Source: JBGAQP01 sp044220635 (lineage in GTDB: Bacteria; Pseudomonadota; Gammaproteobacteria; Burkholderiales; Usitatibacteraceae). From it: a stretch of DNA of 34,084 nucleotides. The position numbers and the translations under genes were made by a program. The first letter of the stretch is position 1, and each line of letters begins with the position of its first letter. The notes under the pieces are model-generated. The model did no database searches. It was given only the letters and a program-made list of their open reading frames with translations, and had not been told where the DNA came from. The DNA lies in assembly GCA_044220635.1 (NCBI GenBank), contig JBGAQP010000032.1, positions 1-34,084 on the forward strand, written 5' to 3'. Shown piece after piece: positions 1-7,009 of the stretch.

Positions 1-446
1 AGGGTCGGGATGAGGGCGGCGGCGCCCTGCCCGACGAGGGCCTTCCAGGCGGCCCGGGCGGCGTCGTTCCCGGTCCCCTCGCGGCTGACCGCCTTGATGG
101 CGGCAATGGCGGCGGCGGTGTCGGCCTGGGCGGCGGCCGGGGCCGGGGCCAGGGCGACGCCGCGCTGGCGCGCGCGGGCCTGCATCGCGGCCTCGTGCTC
201 GGCGAGCACGCGGTCGAGCTCCTCCGCGCTGCGCGCCGTGCGGACGCGCTCGCGATGCTCGTCGCGCTCGAGGCGCGTCATCAGCTGCCAGCCGTAGATC
301 GAGCGATCGCGGGCTTGCGCCTCGGCGCGCGTCGGCAGCGGCCCGGGCGCCTCCGACGCCCCCTGCGACCAGGCCGGCTCGGCCGCCATGGCGCAGGCGA
401 TCGCGCAACCGGCGATCCAGCGCATCCGGGGAACTGCCGCTTTCAT
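1..446 (-). CDS. Exported protein of unknown function, 5' part (runs off left edge)
   Basis: Reading leftward from the ATG at 446, the frame stays open to position 1, giving 148 codons without a stop; the C-terminus lies outside the window. Residues 1 to about 27 look like a signal peptide: Lys and Arg, then a hydrophobic Ala/Ile/Cys stretch, with likely cleavage near AWSQG. Next comes a charged helical segment with the core YGWQLMTRLERDEH and a following Glu/Arg-rich helix, a pattern I associate with small periplasmic proteins of beta- and gammaproteobacteria. Residues from about 108 (AAIKAVSREG, then AWKALVGQGAAAL) resemble a HEAT-like helical repeat. It diverges from the two-component pair, with a 109-bp shared upstream region rich in symmetric elements. 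No enzyme motif is visible and no function is claimed. Confidence 0.7.
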   Translation of the reverse strand, partial: MKAAVPRMRWIAGCAIACAMAAEPAWSQGASEAPGPLPTRAEAQARDRSIYGWQLMTRLERDEHRERVRTARSAEELDRVLAEHEAAMQARARQRGVALAPAPAAAQADTAAAIAAIKAVSREGTGNDAARAAWKALVGQGAAALIPT

Positions 447-478
447 GAGCCGTCCTGGCCTTTCGTCGACGCCTGCGG

Positions 479-496
479 GGTCGCCGGCCGGCGACC
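479..496. promoter_or_regulatory. 18-bp perfect palindrome in the divergent intergenic region
   Basis: GGTCGCCGGCCGGCGACC equals its own reverse complement across all 18 bases. It lies between the divergent exported-protein gene (start 446) and the response regulator (start 556), just upstream of a candidate -10 for the latter. It could be an operator or a cruciform/hairpin. It has no T-tract, so a terminator is unlikely. GC-rich DNA produces short palindromes easily, but 18 bp without mismatch is notable. Confidence 0.35.
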
Positions 497-501
497 TTGG
501 C

Positions 502-507
502 TACACT
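502..507 (+). promoter_or_regulatory. Candidate -10 element (TACACT) for the two-component operon
   Basis: TACACT is centred in the odd palindrome CTACACTGTAG (501-511), about 50 bases upstream of the response-regulator ATG. No convincing -35 is found 16-18 bases upstream, so the assignment rests on the -10 alone. The same hexamer precedes phaZ. Confidence 0.25.
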
Positions 508-520
508 GTAGGTTGCGAAC

Positions 521-537
521 CTGAAGCCACGCTGAAA
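521..537 (+). promoter_or_regulatory. Candidate OmpR/PmrA-type direct repeat, CTGAAG-N5-CTGAAA
   Basis: Two near-identical hexamers, CTGAAG and CTGAAA, are separated by five bases (11-bp period). OmpR/PhoB-family regulators of the PmrA/QseB/PhoP type bind tandem half-sites with this geometry. The site is 18 bases upstream of the adjacent response-regulator ATG, so autoregulation is plausible. This is inferred from geometry only. Confidence 0.35.
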
Positions 538-555
538 CGGAAGGCGCGGGACCCG

Positions 556-1230
556 ATGCGACTGCTGCTGGTGGAAGACGACCCGACCCTGGGCGATGCC
601 GTGCGCGCATTCCTGCAGGCGCAGGGACAGGTCGTCGACTGGGTGAAGCGCGTCGACGAGGCGCGCGCCGCCGCGCTGGAGCCTTTCGACGCGGTCCTGC
701 TCGACTGGAAGCTCCCCGACGGCTCGGGGGTGCAATGGCTGCGCGAGCTTCGCGCGCGGCCTTCGGCCAACCAGCGCGTGTCGGTGCTGCTGCTCACGGC
801 GCGCGACACCGTGAGCGATCGCATCGAGGGCCTGGACGCGGGCGCCGACGACTACCTGGTGAAGCCCTTCGAGCTGAGCGAGCTCGCGGCGCGGCTGCGG
901 GCGGTGACCCGCCGCGCGGCGGGCCGGCCGTCGCCGTCGCTGCGCGCGGGGCCGATCGAGCTCGATCCGGCCGCGCGTCGCGTCACCGTCGACGGCGAGC
1001 CGGTGGAATGCACGGCGCGCGAATACGCGCTCCTCGAGGCGCTCATGCGGCGCGCCGGGCGGATCGTGTCGCGCGGCGAGCTCGAGCAGCTGCTCTACGG
1101 CTACGACGGCGAGATCTCGAGCAACGCGATCGAGGTGCACCTCTCGAGCCTGCGACGCAAGCTCGGCCGCGGGGCGATCGAGACCGTCCGGGGGATGGGC
1201 TACCGGCTGGACGCCGATGCGGGCCGCTAG
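556..1230 (+). CDS. OmpR/QseB-type DNA-binding response regulator
   Basis: A 224-residue two-domain response regulator. The receiver domain (about 1-115) has the acidic pair at residues 7-9 (VEDD), the phosphoacceptor Asp50 in LLDWKLPDG, Thr81 and Lys103 (LVKPF). The C-terminal winged helix (about 125-220) has the usual signature from CTAREYALLEALM to SSNAIEVHLSSLRRKLG and GMGYRL. It should be phosphorylated by the kinase encoded immediately downstream, whose ATG at 1217 lies inside this gene's last codons. The start at 556 was chosen because it begins exactly at the receiver fold (MRLLLVEDD); the longer open frame upstream encodes no recognisable sequence. The winged helix resembles QseB, PmrA and TctD. 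The signal and target genes are unknown, though the tandem repeat at 521-537 is a candidate self-binding site. Confidence 0.95.
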   Translation: MRLLLVEDDPTLGDAVRAFLQAQGQVVDWVKRVDEARAAALEPFDAVLLDWKLPDGSGVQWLRELRARPSANQRVSVLLLTARDTVSDRIEGLDAGADDYLVKPFELSELAARLRAVTRRAAGRPSPSLRAGPIELDPAARRVTVDGEPVECTAREYALLEALMRRAGRIVSRGELEQLLYGYDGEISSNAIEVHLSSLRRKLGRGAIETVRGMGYRLDADAGR

Positions 1231-2581
1231 CGGCCGCGGCGGCCACCCGCCGTCGATCCGCGCGCGCCTGGTCCGCGATGCGCTGCTCTACGCGGTGCTG
1301 GGCGCGGTCCTCGGCGCCGTCGCCGCGGCCCTCGCGGTGAGCCTGGTCGTGCGCACGCTCATGGAGTCGGCGCTGGAGGAAACCGCGCAGATGCTGGTGA
1401 TCCTCGCCGAGCACGAGCACGACCAGGTGCCCGCGCTCGCGCAGGGCCGCGCGCTGCCCGCGCCGCCGCACCGAGAGACGCTCGTCTGGCAGCTGCGCAC
1501 TTCCGACGGCGCGCTGGTCGCACGCTCCCACGACGCGCCCGCGACGCCCTGGCCCGTGCCCCTGTTCGAGGGTCACGCCCGGGCGATGGGGCTCGCCGTC
1601 TTCACGATCGCGGGCCGGCGACTCTGGCTGCAGGTGGCGCAGCCGCTCGCCGACCTGCATCGCGCCCAGCGCGAGGCCGCCCTGCGGACCGCCGGCGGAG
1701 TCGTCCTCGTGGGCCTGCTCGCCGCGGCGGCCCTCGCCTGGCGCGTGCGCCGCGAGCTGCGGCCGGTGGCGCAACTCGCGCGGGACGTGGAGGCGATCGT
1801 TCCCGGGCCGGTCGCGCCGCAGCTTCCGCGATCGCCGCGGCGCGAGCTCGAGCCGGTCTACGCCGCGCTCGAGGGCCTCATGGACCGGCTCGCGCACAAG
1901 CTGCGCGCCGAGCGGGCGTTCGCATCCCACGCGGCGCACTCGCTGCGCACGCCGCTCGCGGGCCTGAGCGCCCAGGTCGAGGTCGCGAAGGTCACCGCCC
2001 CGGCCGAGCTGAAGGGCCGGCTCGAGCTCGCGCAGGATGCGGCGCGGCGGCTGGCGGGCGTCGTGGAGGCGCTTCTCACGATGGCGCGCGCGAGCGATCC
2101 GATCCGCTGGCGCAGCTTCCCCGCCCGGGAGCTCGCGACGGTCGCCACCGGGCGCAGCGTCGAGGTGGACGCAGGCGCCCTGGGCGAGGCGATCGTCCTG
2201 CACGGGGACTCCGACCTGCTCGCCGTCGCGCTCGCGAACCTCGTCGACAACGCGGCGCGCCACGGCGCGCGCCACGTCCGCCTGGCCTGCGCGGTCGACG
2301 ACGCGGCGCAGCGCATCGAGGTCGGCGACGACGGCCCGGGCGTGCCGGGCGAGCGGCTGGCGGCCTTGCGCGAGGCCCTGGCGCATTTCGAGAGCGGCGG
2401 CGAGATCGACTCCGCGCTCGGACTCGGCCTCACGCTCGCCGCCGCGGTGGCGCGCGCGCACGGCGGGCGCCTCGATCTCGAGTGCCGGTCCGCGCCGGCG
2501 ACCGGTTTCTGCGCGCGGCTGCAGTGGCCGCGCGGGCCCGCCGCGCCGGGCCGTCAGAGCCCGGAGCCGAGCAGCAGGTAG
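1217..2581 (+). CDS. Sensor histidine kinase (QseC/TctE-like)
   Basis: A 454-residue inner-membrane kinase. Transmembrane helix 1 spans about residues 22-47, a periplasmic region of about 105 residues resembles the 2CSK_N type, and helix 2 spans about 159-176. The dimerisation/phosphoacceptor helix has His241 in HAAHSLRTPLAGL. The catalytic domain shows an N-box (ANLVDNAARHG), a G1 box (GDDGPGVP) and a G2 box (LGLGLTLAAAVARAHGG). It overlaps the response regulator by 14 bases and forms an operon with it. The residue after the phosphoacceptor His is Ser242, where most HisKA proteins have Glu and some have Gln. The signal is unknown; related kinases sense metals, tricarboxylates or quinone/catechol compounds, but nothing here decides. 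Its 3' end overlaps the convergent DUF202 gene by 28 bases. Confidence 0.93.
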   Translation: MRAASGRGGHPPSIRARLVRDALLYAVLGAVLGAVAAALAVSLVVRTLMESALEETAQMLVILAEHEHDQVPALAQGRALPAPPHRETLVWQLRTSDGALVARSHDAPATPWPVPLFEGHARAMGLAVFTIAGRRLWLQVAQPLADLHRAQREAALRTAGGVVLVGLLAAAALAWRVRRELRPVAQLARDVEAIVPGPVAPQLPRSPRRELEPVYAALEGLMDRLAHKLRAERAFASHAAHSLRTPLAGLSAQVEVAKVTAPAELKGRLELAQDAARRLAGVVEALLTMARASDPIRWRSFPARELATVATGRSVEVDAGALGEAIVLHGDSDLLAVALANLVDNAARHGARHVRLACAVDDAAQRIEVGDDGPGVPGERLAALREALAHFESGGEIDSALGLGLTLAAAVARAHGGRLDLECRSAPATGFCARLQWPRGPAAPGRQSPEPSSR

Positions 2582-2928
2582 GCCGTGAGCGCGAGCCCGA
2601 GCAGGCTCACGCCGAGGTTCGCCATCACGCCCAGGTTCACGCGGTAGCCCTCGGGGATCTCGACGGGCTTCAGGGTGCGCAGCACCTTGCGGTACTGCCC
2701 GATCGCCGCCGCCGAGGCGAACGCGCCGAGCACGATGAAGGCGAGCCCGATCCAGAAGGAGGCGACGGTCGCGAGCGTGCCGGCCTTCTGGGGCATGAGC
2801 ATCTGCACGAACAGCCCGAAGCGCTCGATCACGAAGCCGAAGGCCATCAGCGTGAGGCTCGTGCGGTTCCAGGCGAGCAGCGTGCGCTCGGCGGCGAAGA
2901 AGACCCTCGGGTCGTTGAGGTCGGACAT
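2554..2928 (-). CDS. DUF202/YidH-family inner-membrane protein
   Basis: A 124-residue protein with the DUF202 signature near the N-terminus (RVFFAAERTLLAWNRTSLTLMAFGFVIERFG). Three hydrophobic helices lie at about residues 25-42, 53-75 and 100-120. The family (E. coli YidH type) is widespread in bacterial inner membranes, and its biochemical role is not established. The ATG at 2928 is nine bases after the prolyl aminopeptidase stop on the same strand. The stop region of that gene (TGAGGG) supplies the probable ribosome-binding site, so the two are likely co-transcribed. Its 3' end overlaps the convergent kinase gene. Confidence 0.9.
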   Translation of the reverse strand: MSDLNDPRVFFAAERTLLAWNRTSLTLMAFGFVIERFGLFVQMLMPQKAGTLATVASFWIGLAFIVLGAFASAAAIGQYRKVLRTLKPVEIPEGYRVNLGVMANLGVSLLGLALTAYLLLGSGL

Positions 2929-2937
2929 CGGTCGCCC

Positions 2938-3918
2938 TCAGGGCGCGAGCAGCCGGAAGCGGTCCATCGCCGCGACCAGGCGGCTGCGGATGCCGGGCTC
3001 GAACGCGGAATGTCCCGCATCCGCGACGACGGCGTACTCCGCCTCGGGCCAGGCGCGGTGCAGGTCGTCGGCGGACACGGGCGGGCACACCGCGTCGTAG
3101 CGCCCCTGGACGATCGCCGCCGGGATCGAGCGGATGCGGTGCACGTTCGCGAGCAGGAAGTCGGGCGGCAGGAAGATCCCGTTGCGGAAATAGTGCGCCT
3201 CGATGCGCGCGAGCCCGAGGGCCACGCGGTCGGCGGCGAAGTCGGCGACGAGCGCGGGGTTGGGCAGCAGCGTCGAGCACGAGCCCTCGTAGGTGCTCCA
3301 GGCCCGCGCCGCGGGCAGGTGCACGGCGGGATCGGGATCGACGAGGCGCCGGTAGTAGGCCTCGAGCAGGTCGCCGCGCTCGCCCTCGGGGATCGCCTCG
3401 GCGAAGGCGCGCCAGGGCTCGGGAAAGACGTTGCGCAGCCCGTGCAGGAACCAGTCGATCTCGGCCGGGCGGCACAGGAAGATGCCGCGCAGGACGAGGG
3501 CGCGGCAGCGCTCGGGGTAATGCTCGGCGTAGGCGAGCGCGAGCGTCGAGCCCCAGGAGCCCCCGAAGACGATCCAGCGCTCGATCCCGAGGTGGCGGCG
3601 CAGCCGCTCGAGGTCCGCGATCAGCGCGGGCGTCGTGTTGTTCTCGAGCGAGCCGAGCGGCTGCGAGCGCCCCGCGCCGCGCTGGTCGTAGACCACGATG
3701 CGGTAATGGACCGGGTCGAAGAACTGCCGGTGCACGGGGCTCGCGCCCGCGCCCGGGCCGCCGTGCAGGAAAACCACGGGGGCGCCGCGCGGGTTGCCCG
3801 ACTCCTCGTAGTACATCCGGTGCGGGGCCTCGAGCGGCAGGTGCCCCGCCGCGTAGGGCTCGATGGGCGGGTAGAGCGGCAGGAGCTCCGTGGCGCTCGG
3901 GCGTTCGTCCTGGGGCAT
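2938..3918 (-). CDS. pip: Prolyl aminopeptidase (proline iminopeptidase, peptidase family S33)
   Basis: A 326-residue alpha/beta hydrolase that removes N-terminal proline from peptides, probably in the cytoplasm since no signal peptide is present. Diagnostic features are the N-terminal PLYPPIEPY segment, the oxyanion-region motif HGGPG (52-56), DQRGAGRS (78-85), and the nucleophile elbow GGSWGS with Ser121. Asp275 (QGRYDAVCP) and His303 (AGHSAFE) complete the triad. Length fits the bacterial monomeric family (about 310-330 residues). The start was set at 3918 because the protein begins properly there; an in-frame extension to 4062 would run into the phaZ promoter region and adds low-quality sequence. 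It is followed by the DUF202 gene and diverges from phaZ. Confidence 0.94.
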   Translation of the reverse strand: MPQDERPSATELLPLYPPIEPYAAGHLPLEAPHRMYYEESGNPRGAPVVFLHGGPGAGASPVHRQFFDPVHYRIVVYDQRGAGRSQPLGSLENNTTPALIADLERLRRHLGIERWIVFGGSWGSTLALAYAEHYPERCRALVLRGIFLCRPAEIDWFLHGLRNVFPEPWRAFAEAIPEGERGDLLEAYYRRLVDPDPAVHLPAARAWSTYEGSCSTLLPNPALVADFAADRVALGLARIEAHYFRNGIFLPPDFLLANVHRIRSIPAAIVQGRYDAVCPPVSADDLHRAWPEAEYAVVADAGHSAFEPGIRSRLVAAMDRFRLLAP

Positions 3919-4024
3919 GGGCGCAGTCGGGCGGTGGAAGGCGAAGCTTAGCAGAACGGTCCCCCGCCGCCGCGCGGTCCCCGGCCTCTTGCTGCGCATC
4001 AAGAATTCCGCCGAGGCAAAACCG

Positions 4025-4030
4025 GTACAC
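4025..4030 (+). promoter_or_regulatory. Candidate -10 element (TACACT) for phaZ-phaM
   Basis: TACACT lies about 30 bases upstream of the phaZ ATG within a 142-bp divergent intergenic region (3919-4060) that is slightly less GC-rich around 3985-4030. No strong -35 is visible at the right distance. The surrounding octamer TACACTGT is the same as at 502-509. Confidence 0.3.
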
Positions 4031-4060
4031 TGTGCCGCATTGCAGCAACCGGGAACGCCC

Positions 4061-5275
4061 ATGCTCTACCAGATCTACGACTGGCACCGCGCGGCCCTCG
4101 AGCCCTGGAAGGACTTCGCGCGGATGGCGAACGAGATCTACGGGCACCCGGACAGCCCGCTCTCGTACTTTCCCGGCAGCCGCAACGTCGCCGCCGCCTT
4201 CGACCTCATGGAGCGGCTCACGCAGCGCTACGAGCGTCCCGACTTCGGGATCGCGAAGACCGTGGCGCTCGGGCGCGAGTGCGCCGTGCGCGAGGTCGTC
4301 TCGCTCGAGAAGCCCTTCTGCCGGCTGCTGCACTTCGAGAAGGAAGGCGCGCCCGCCCAGCCCCGCGTGATCGTCTTCGCCCCGCTCTCGGGGCACTTCG
4401 CCACCCTGCTGCGCGAGACGGTGAAGGCGCTCGTCGCCGACCACGACGTCTGGATCACCGACTGGCGCGACGCGAAGGAGATCCCGGTCACCGTGGGCCC
4501 CTTCCACTTCGACGACTACGTCGCCTACGTGCGCGAGTTCATCGGCTTCCTCGGCCCCGGCGTGCACGCGGTCTCGGTGTGCCAGCCCACGGTCCCGGTG
4601 CTCGCCGCGGCCTCGCTCATGGCGGCCGCGGGCGAAGCGGTGCCGCGCACGCTCACGATGATGGGCGGGCCGATCGACACGCGCAGGAGCCCCACGGCGG
4701 TCAACGACTTCGCCCGCCTCCGGCCGATCTCCTGGTTCGAGGCGAAGGTGATCCAGCGCGTGCCGATGCGCTACCCCGGCTTCATGCGCCGCGTGTACCC
4801 GGGCTTCCTGCAGTTCGCGGGCTTCGTCGCCATGAACCCCGACCGGCACATGGACTCCCACCTGCAGTACTACCGCCACCTCGTGCAGGGCGACGGCTCG
4901 AGCGCGGAATCGCACCGGCGCTTCTACGACGAGTACAACGCGGTGATGGACCTGCCTGCGGAGTACTACCTCGAAACCCTCGAGCGCGTCTTCCACCAGC
5001 ACGCGCTGCCGCGCGGGCGCCTCACGGTCGCCGGCGAGCGCGTGCGTCCCGAGGCGATCACGGGCGCGGCGCTGCTCACCATCGAGGGCGAGCTCGACGA
5101 CATCTCGGGCAACGGCCAGACCCAGGCCGCCCACGGCCTGTGCAAGGGCATCCCCGCCCGCGACCGGCAGCACTACCTCGCTCCGGGCGTGGGGCACTAC
5201 GGCATCTTCAGCGGCCGCAAGTACCGCGAGATGATCTACCCGCGGATCCGCGACTTCATCGCCCGCTACGCCTGA
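4061..5275 (+). CDS. phaZ: Intracellular polyhydroxybutyrate depolymerase (PhaZ)
   Basis: A 404-residue protein without a signal peptide. It matches the intracellular PHB depolymerases of betaproteobacteria that attack native amorphous granules in the cytoplasm. The nucleophile is a cysteine, not a serine: Cys174 in AVSVCQPTVP. Asp346 (EGELDDISG) and His379 (GVGHYGIF) complete the triad. From memory of Ralstonia eutropha PhaZ1 (Cys183, Asp355, His388), the three residues keep the same spacing with a constant offset of nine. The N-terminal YQIYDWHRAALEPW and PLSGHFATLLRETV are also typical. The ATG at 4061 starts the conserved N-terminus; the longer open frame to 3890 is not supported. It is co-directional with phaM, nine bases on, so stored polymer degradation and granule control are probably co-expressed. 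Confidence 0.95.
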   Translation: MLYQIYDWHRAALEPWKDFARMANEIYGHPDSPLSYFPGSRNVAAAFDLMERLTQRYERPDFGIAKTVALGRECAVREVVSLEKPFCRLLHFEKEGAPAQPRVIVFAPLSGHFATLLRETVKALVADHDVWITDWRDAKEIPVTVGPFHFDDYVAYVREFIGFLGPGVHAVSVCQPTVPVLAAASLMAAAGEAVPRTLTMMGGPIDTRRSPTAVNDFARLRPISWFEAKVIQRVPMRYPGFMRRVYPGFLQFAGFVAMNPDRHMDSHLQYYRHLVQGDGSSAESHRRFYDEYNAVMDLPAEYYLETLERVFHQHALPRGRLTVAGERVRPEAITGAALLTIEGELDDISGNGQTQAAHGLCKGIPARDRQHYLAPGVGHYGIFSGRKYREMIYPRIRDFIARYA

Positions 5276-5280
5276 GGAGG
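5274..5280 (+). promoter_or_regulatory. Strong ribosome-binding site for phaM
   Basis: GAGGAGG overlaps the last bases of the phaZ TGA stop and is four bases before the phaM ATG at 5285. This fixes the phaM start and suggests coupled translation. Confidence 0.75.
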
Positions 5281-5284
5281 CGCG

Positions 5285-5716
5285 ATGGCCAAGCCCGTGA
5301 CGCCGCAGGACATGTTCGACCTCTGGCAGAAGATGGTGAACCCGGGGGCGTTCCCGATGCAGAGCCTGATGTTCCCGGTGCTCGACGCGAAGGAGGTCGA
5401 GCGCAAGATCGCCGAGCTCGAGACCGTGGAGCACTGGCTCAAGGCGAACCTCAACATGCTCCAGCTCTCGATCAAGTCCCTCGAGTACCAGCGCGCGCTC
5501 CTCAAGGGCGGCGAGAAGTTCCAGGGGATGATGGGCGAGGGCTCGGGCGGCGAGGAGGTGCCCAACCCCGCGCTCTGGGCCTGGAACCTCATGGCCCAGG
5601 CGGGCACGAACGCCGCCGAGGCGATGGGCAAGGCCGTGGAAGCGGCGGGCGAGGCCTCCCGCGAAGCCGCGCGCGAGAGCGCGCAGCCCGCGCCGAAGAA
5701 ACGCCGCAAGCGCTAG
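5285..5716 (+). CDS. phaM: PhaM-family polyhydroxyalkanoate granule protein
   Basis: A 143-residue protein. The central part, with IAELETVEHWLKANLNML followed by IKSLEYQRALLKGG, matches the PhaM core (a P-x-LD segment, then a helix with VE-WL-NLNML, then LE-QRA). The C-terminus is alanine-rich and ends in a basic tail (PAPKKRRKR). In Ralstonia eutropha PhaM binds PHB synthase, stimulates its activity, and attaches granules to the nucleoid through its lysine-rich tail. The same roles are inferred here, with the basic tail as the DNA-binding part. It differs from classical phasins (PhaP) by the WL-NLNML motif. It is the second gene of the phaZ operon. Its TAG stop shares CTAG (5713-5716) with the TAG stop of the convergent nqrM. 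Confidence 0.82.
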   Translation: MAKPVTPQDMFDLWQKMVNPGAFPMQSLMFPVLDAKEVERKIAELETVEHWLKANLNMLQLSIKSLEYQRALLKGGEKFQGMMGEGSGGEEVPNPALWAWNLMAQAGTNAAEAMGKAVEAAGEASREAARESAQPAPKKRRKR

Positions 5717-5910
5717 TCGCGGCGGTTCGGGCAGCCCACGCAGCGCTCGATCGGCTCGCCGTCGGCCCCGCGCACCGCGGGCCCCCCGCAGGATCCCCGC
5801 AGGCAGCGCCCGGTGAGGCGCGAGCCGAGCGCCATCGCCGCCACCGCGGCGCCCAGCAGCACGAGGGCGGCCGTGAAGATCGCGCCGAGGGCCTCGAAGT
5901 CCATGGCCAT
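5713..5910 (-). CDS. nqrM: Na+-NQR maturation protein NqrM
   Basis: A 65-residue protein with one N-terminal membrane helix (about 8-29) followed by four cysteines, Cys36, Cys41, Cys57 and Cys60, in RCLRGSCGG and RCVGCPN. This small membrane-anchored four-Cys arrangement is the NqrM (DUF539) pattern. NqrM is needed to deliver iron to the Cys ligands of NqrD/NqrE during assembly of the Na+-pumping NADH:quinone oxidoreductase. The ATG at 5910 overlaps the apbE stop (TGATG); a second in-frame ATG is two codons on. It is the last gene of the NQR operon, where nqrM is expected after apbE. Confidence 0.87.
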   Translation of the reverse strand: MAMDFEALGAIFTAALVLLGAAVAAMALGSRLTGRCLRGSCGGPAVRGADGEPIERCVGCPNRRD

Positions 5911-6977
5911 CACCCGCGCGCGCGTTGCGGCCCGAGCGCGGCGAAGGCGCTCGTGTCGCGCACGCGGTAGCCGCCGGCCGGCTCGCGGGCGATGAAGCAG
6001 GCGGCGAGGCCGCGGCGCTCGGCGAGCGCGTGGCCGCGCTCCATGCCCAGCACGAAGAGCGCCGTGGCGAGCGCGTCGGCGCGGCCGCAGTCGGCGTCCA
6101 CCACGGTGACGGAGGCGAGCGGCCCGGCGGCGGGCTCGCGCGTCGCGGGGTCGATCTCGTGGGAGTAGCGCCGCCCGCCGGCCTCGAAATAGGTGCGGTA
6201 GTCGCCCGAGGTCGCCATCGCGAGGTCCGCGAGCCCGACGACGAGCTCGGCGCGCGGCGGCACGGCGTCGGGGCGCTCGATGCCGATCCGCCAGGGGCGG
6301 CCCTCGGCATTGCGCCCGCGGGCGCGCACCTCGCCGCCGGCCTCCACCATGTAGTCGCCGATCCCCAGCCGTTCGAGGGCGCGGGCCGCCTGGTCGACCG
6401 CGAAGCCCTTCGCGATGCCCGAGAGGTCGGCGCGGATCCCCTCGCGGGACTTCGCGAGCGTGCCCGCGCGAGCGTCGATCGCGATCGCGCGCCAGTCGAT
6501 GCGCCCGGCGAGCGCGTCGAGCGCCTGCCGTGGCGGCACCGCGGGGGCGTTCGCCGGGCCGAAGCCCCAGGCGTCCACCGCGGGCGCGACGGTCGCGTCG
6601 AAGGCACCGCCCGTCGCCTCGCTCACTTCGCGGGCGAGCGCGAAGACCGCGAGGGTCTCGGGCGAGACGGCGAAGGGCGTGCCGGCCTCGTGCCGGTTGA
6701 ACCGCGAGAGCTCGGATTCGGGGTCGAAGGTGGACATGAGCGCCACCACCCGGCCGAGGGCGAGCGTGACTTCGTGGCGCGCGCGCTCGGCGAGCGCGGG
6801 GGGGAGCTCGCCCGCGAGCTTCGCCGTCCAGGTCGTGCCCATCGACTCGCCCCGGAAGGCGAGCGGCGCGCGGCGCGGCGCGCCCGAGAGTCCGGGCTCG
6901 CCGCAACCGGCGAGGAGCGCCGCGGCGCCGAGCGCGCCGAGCAGTTCGCGCCGGCGCGGGGAGATGATCGTGTCCAT
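5910..6977 (-). CDS. apbE: FAD:protein FMN transferase ApbE (lipoprotein)
   Basis: A 355-residue flavin transferase that attaches FMN through a phosphoester bond to threonine in SGAT-type motifs, here the NqrB and NqrC subunits encoded upstream. The N-terminus has RRRELLGALG followed by a lipobox LLAGC with Cys25, so it is an envelope lipoprotein. The RRR start is also Tat-like. Family motifs include RGESMGTTW, AVDAWGFGP, GIAKGFAVDQ, MVEAGGEVRARG and the metal/flavin-site segment ADALATALFVLG. Length is normal. It sits between the CBS-domain gene and nqrM and ends in a TGATG overlap with nqrM. Its position in the nqr operon supports the target assignment. Confidence 0.94.
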   Translation of the reverse strand: MDTIISPRRRELLGALGAAALLAGCGEPGLSGAPRRAPLAFRGESMGTTWTAKLAGELPPALAERARHEVTLALGRVVALMSTFDPESELSRFNRHEAGTPFAVSPETLAVFALAREVSEATGGAFDATVAPAVDAWGFGPANAPAVPPRQALDALAGRIDWRAIAIDARAGTLAKSREGIRADLSGIAKGFAVDQAARALERLGIGDYMVEAGGEVRARGRNAEGRPWRIGIERPDAVPPRAELVVGLADLAMATSGDYRTYFEAGGRRYSHEIDPATREPAAGPLASVTVVDADCGRADALATALFVLGMERGHALAERRGLAACFIAREPAGGYRVRDTSAFAALGPQRARG

Positions 6978-7009
6978 GGTCGTCGTTTCCTCCAGGGATG
7001 CCGCGGTTC

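Noticed and set aside
3989..4030. TTGCTG with TACACT as a full sigma-70 promoter for phaZ
   Set aside because: The two hexamers are about 31 bases apart, too far for a standard promoter, so only the -10 was kept as a weak candidate.
3919..4062. N-terminal extension of the prolyl aminopeptidase to 4062
   Set aside because: The added 48 residues look like translated promoter DNA, would cover the phaZ start, and precede the conserved family N-terminus at 3918.
1043..6607. A 1854-residue open frame on the minus strand
   Set aside because: It is antisense to the two-component genes and phaZ and out of frame with pip and apbE, all of which have clear family motifs. Its composition (Arg/Ala/Pro/Gly-rich) is typical of a shadow frame in very GC-rich DNA.
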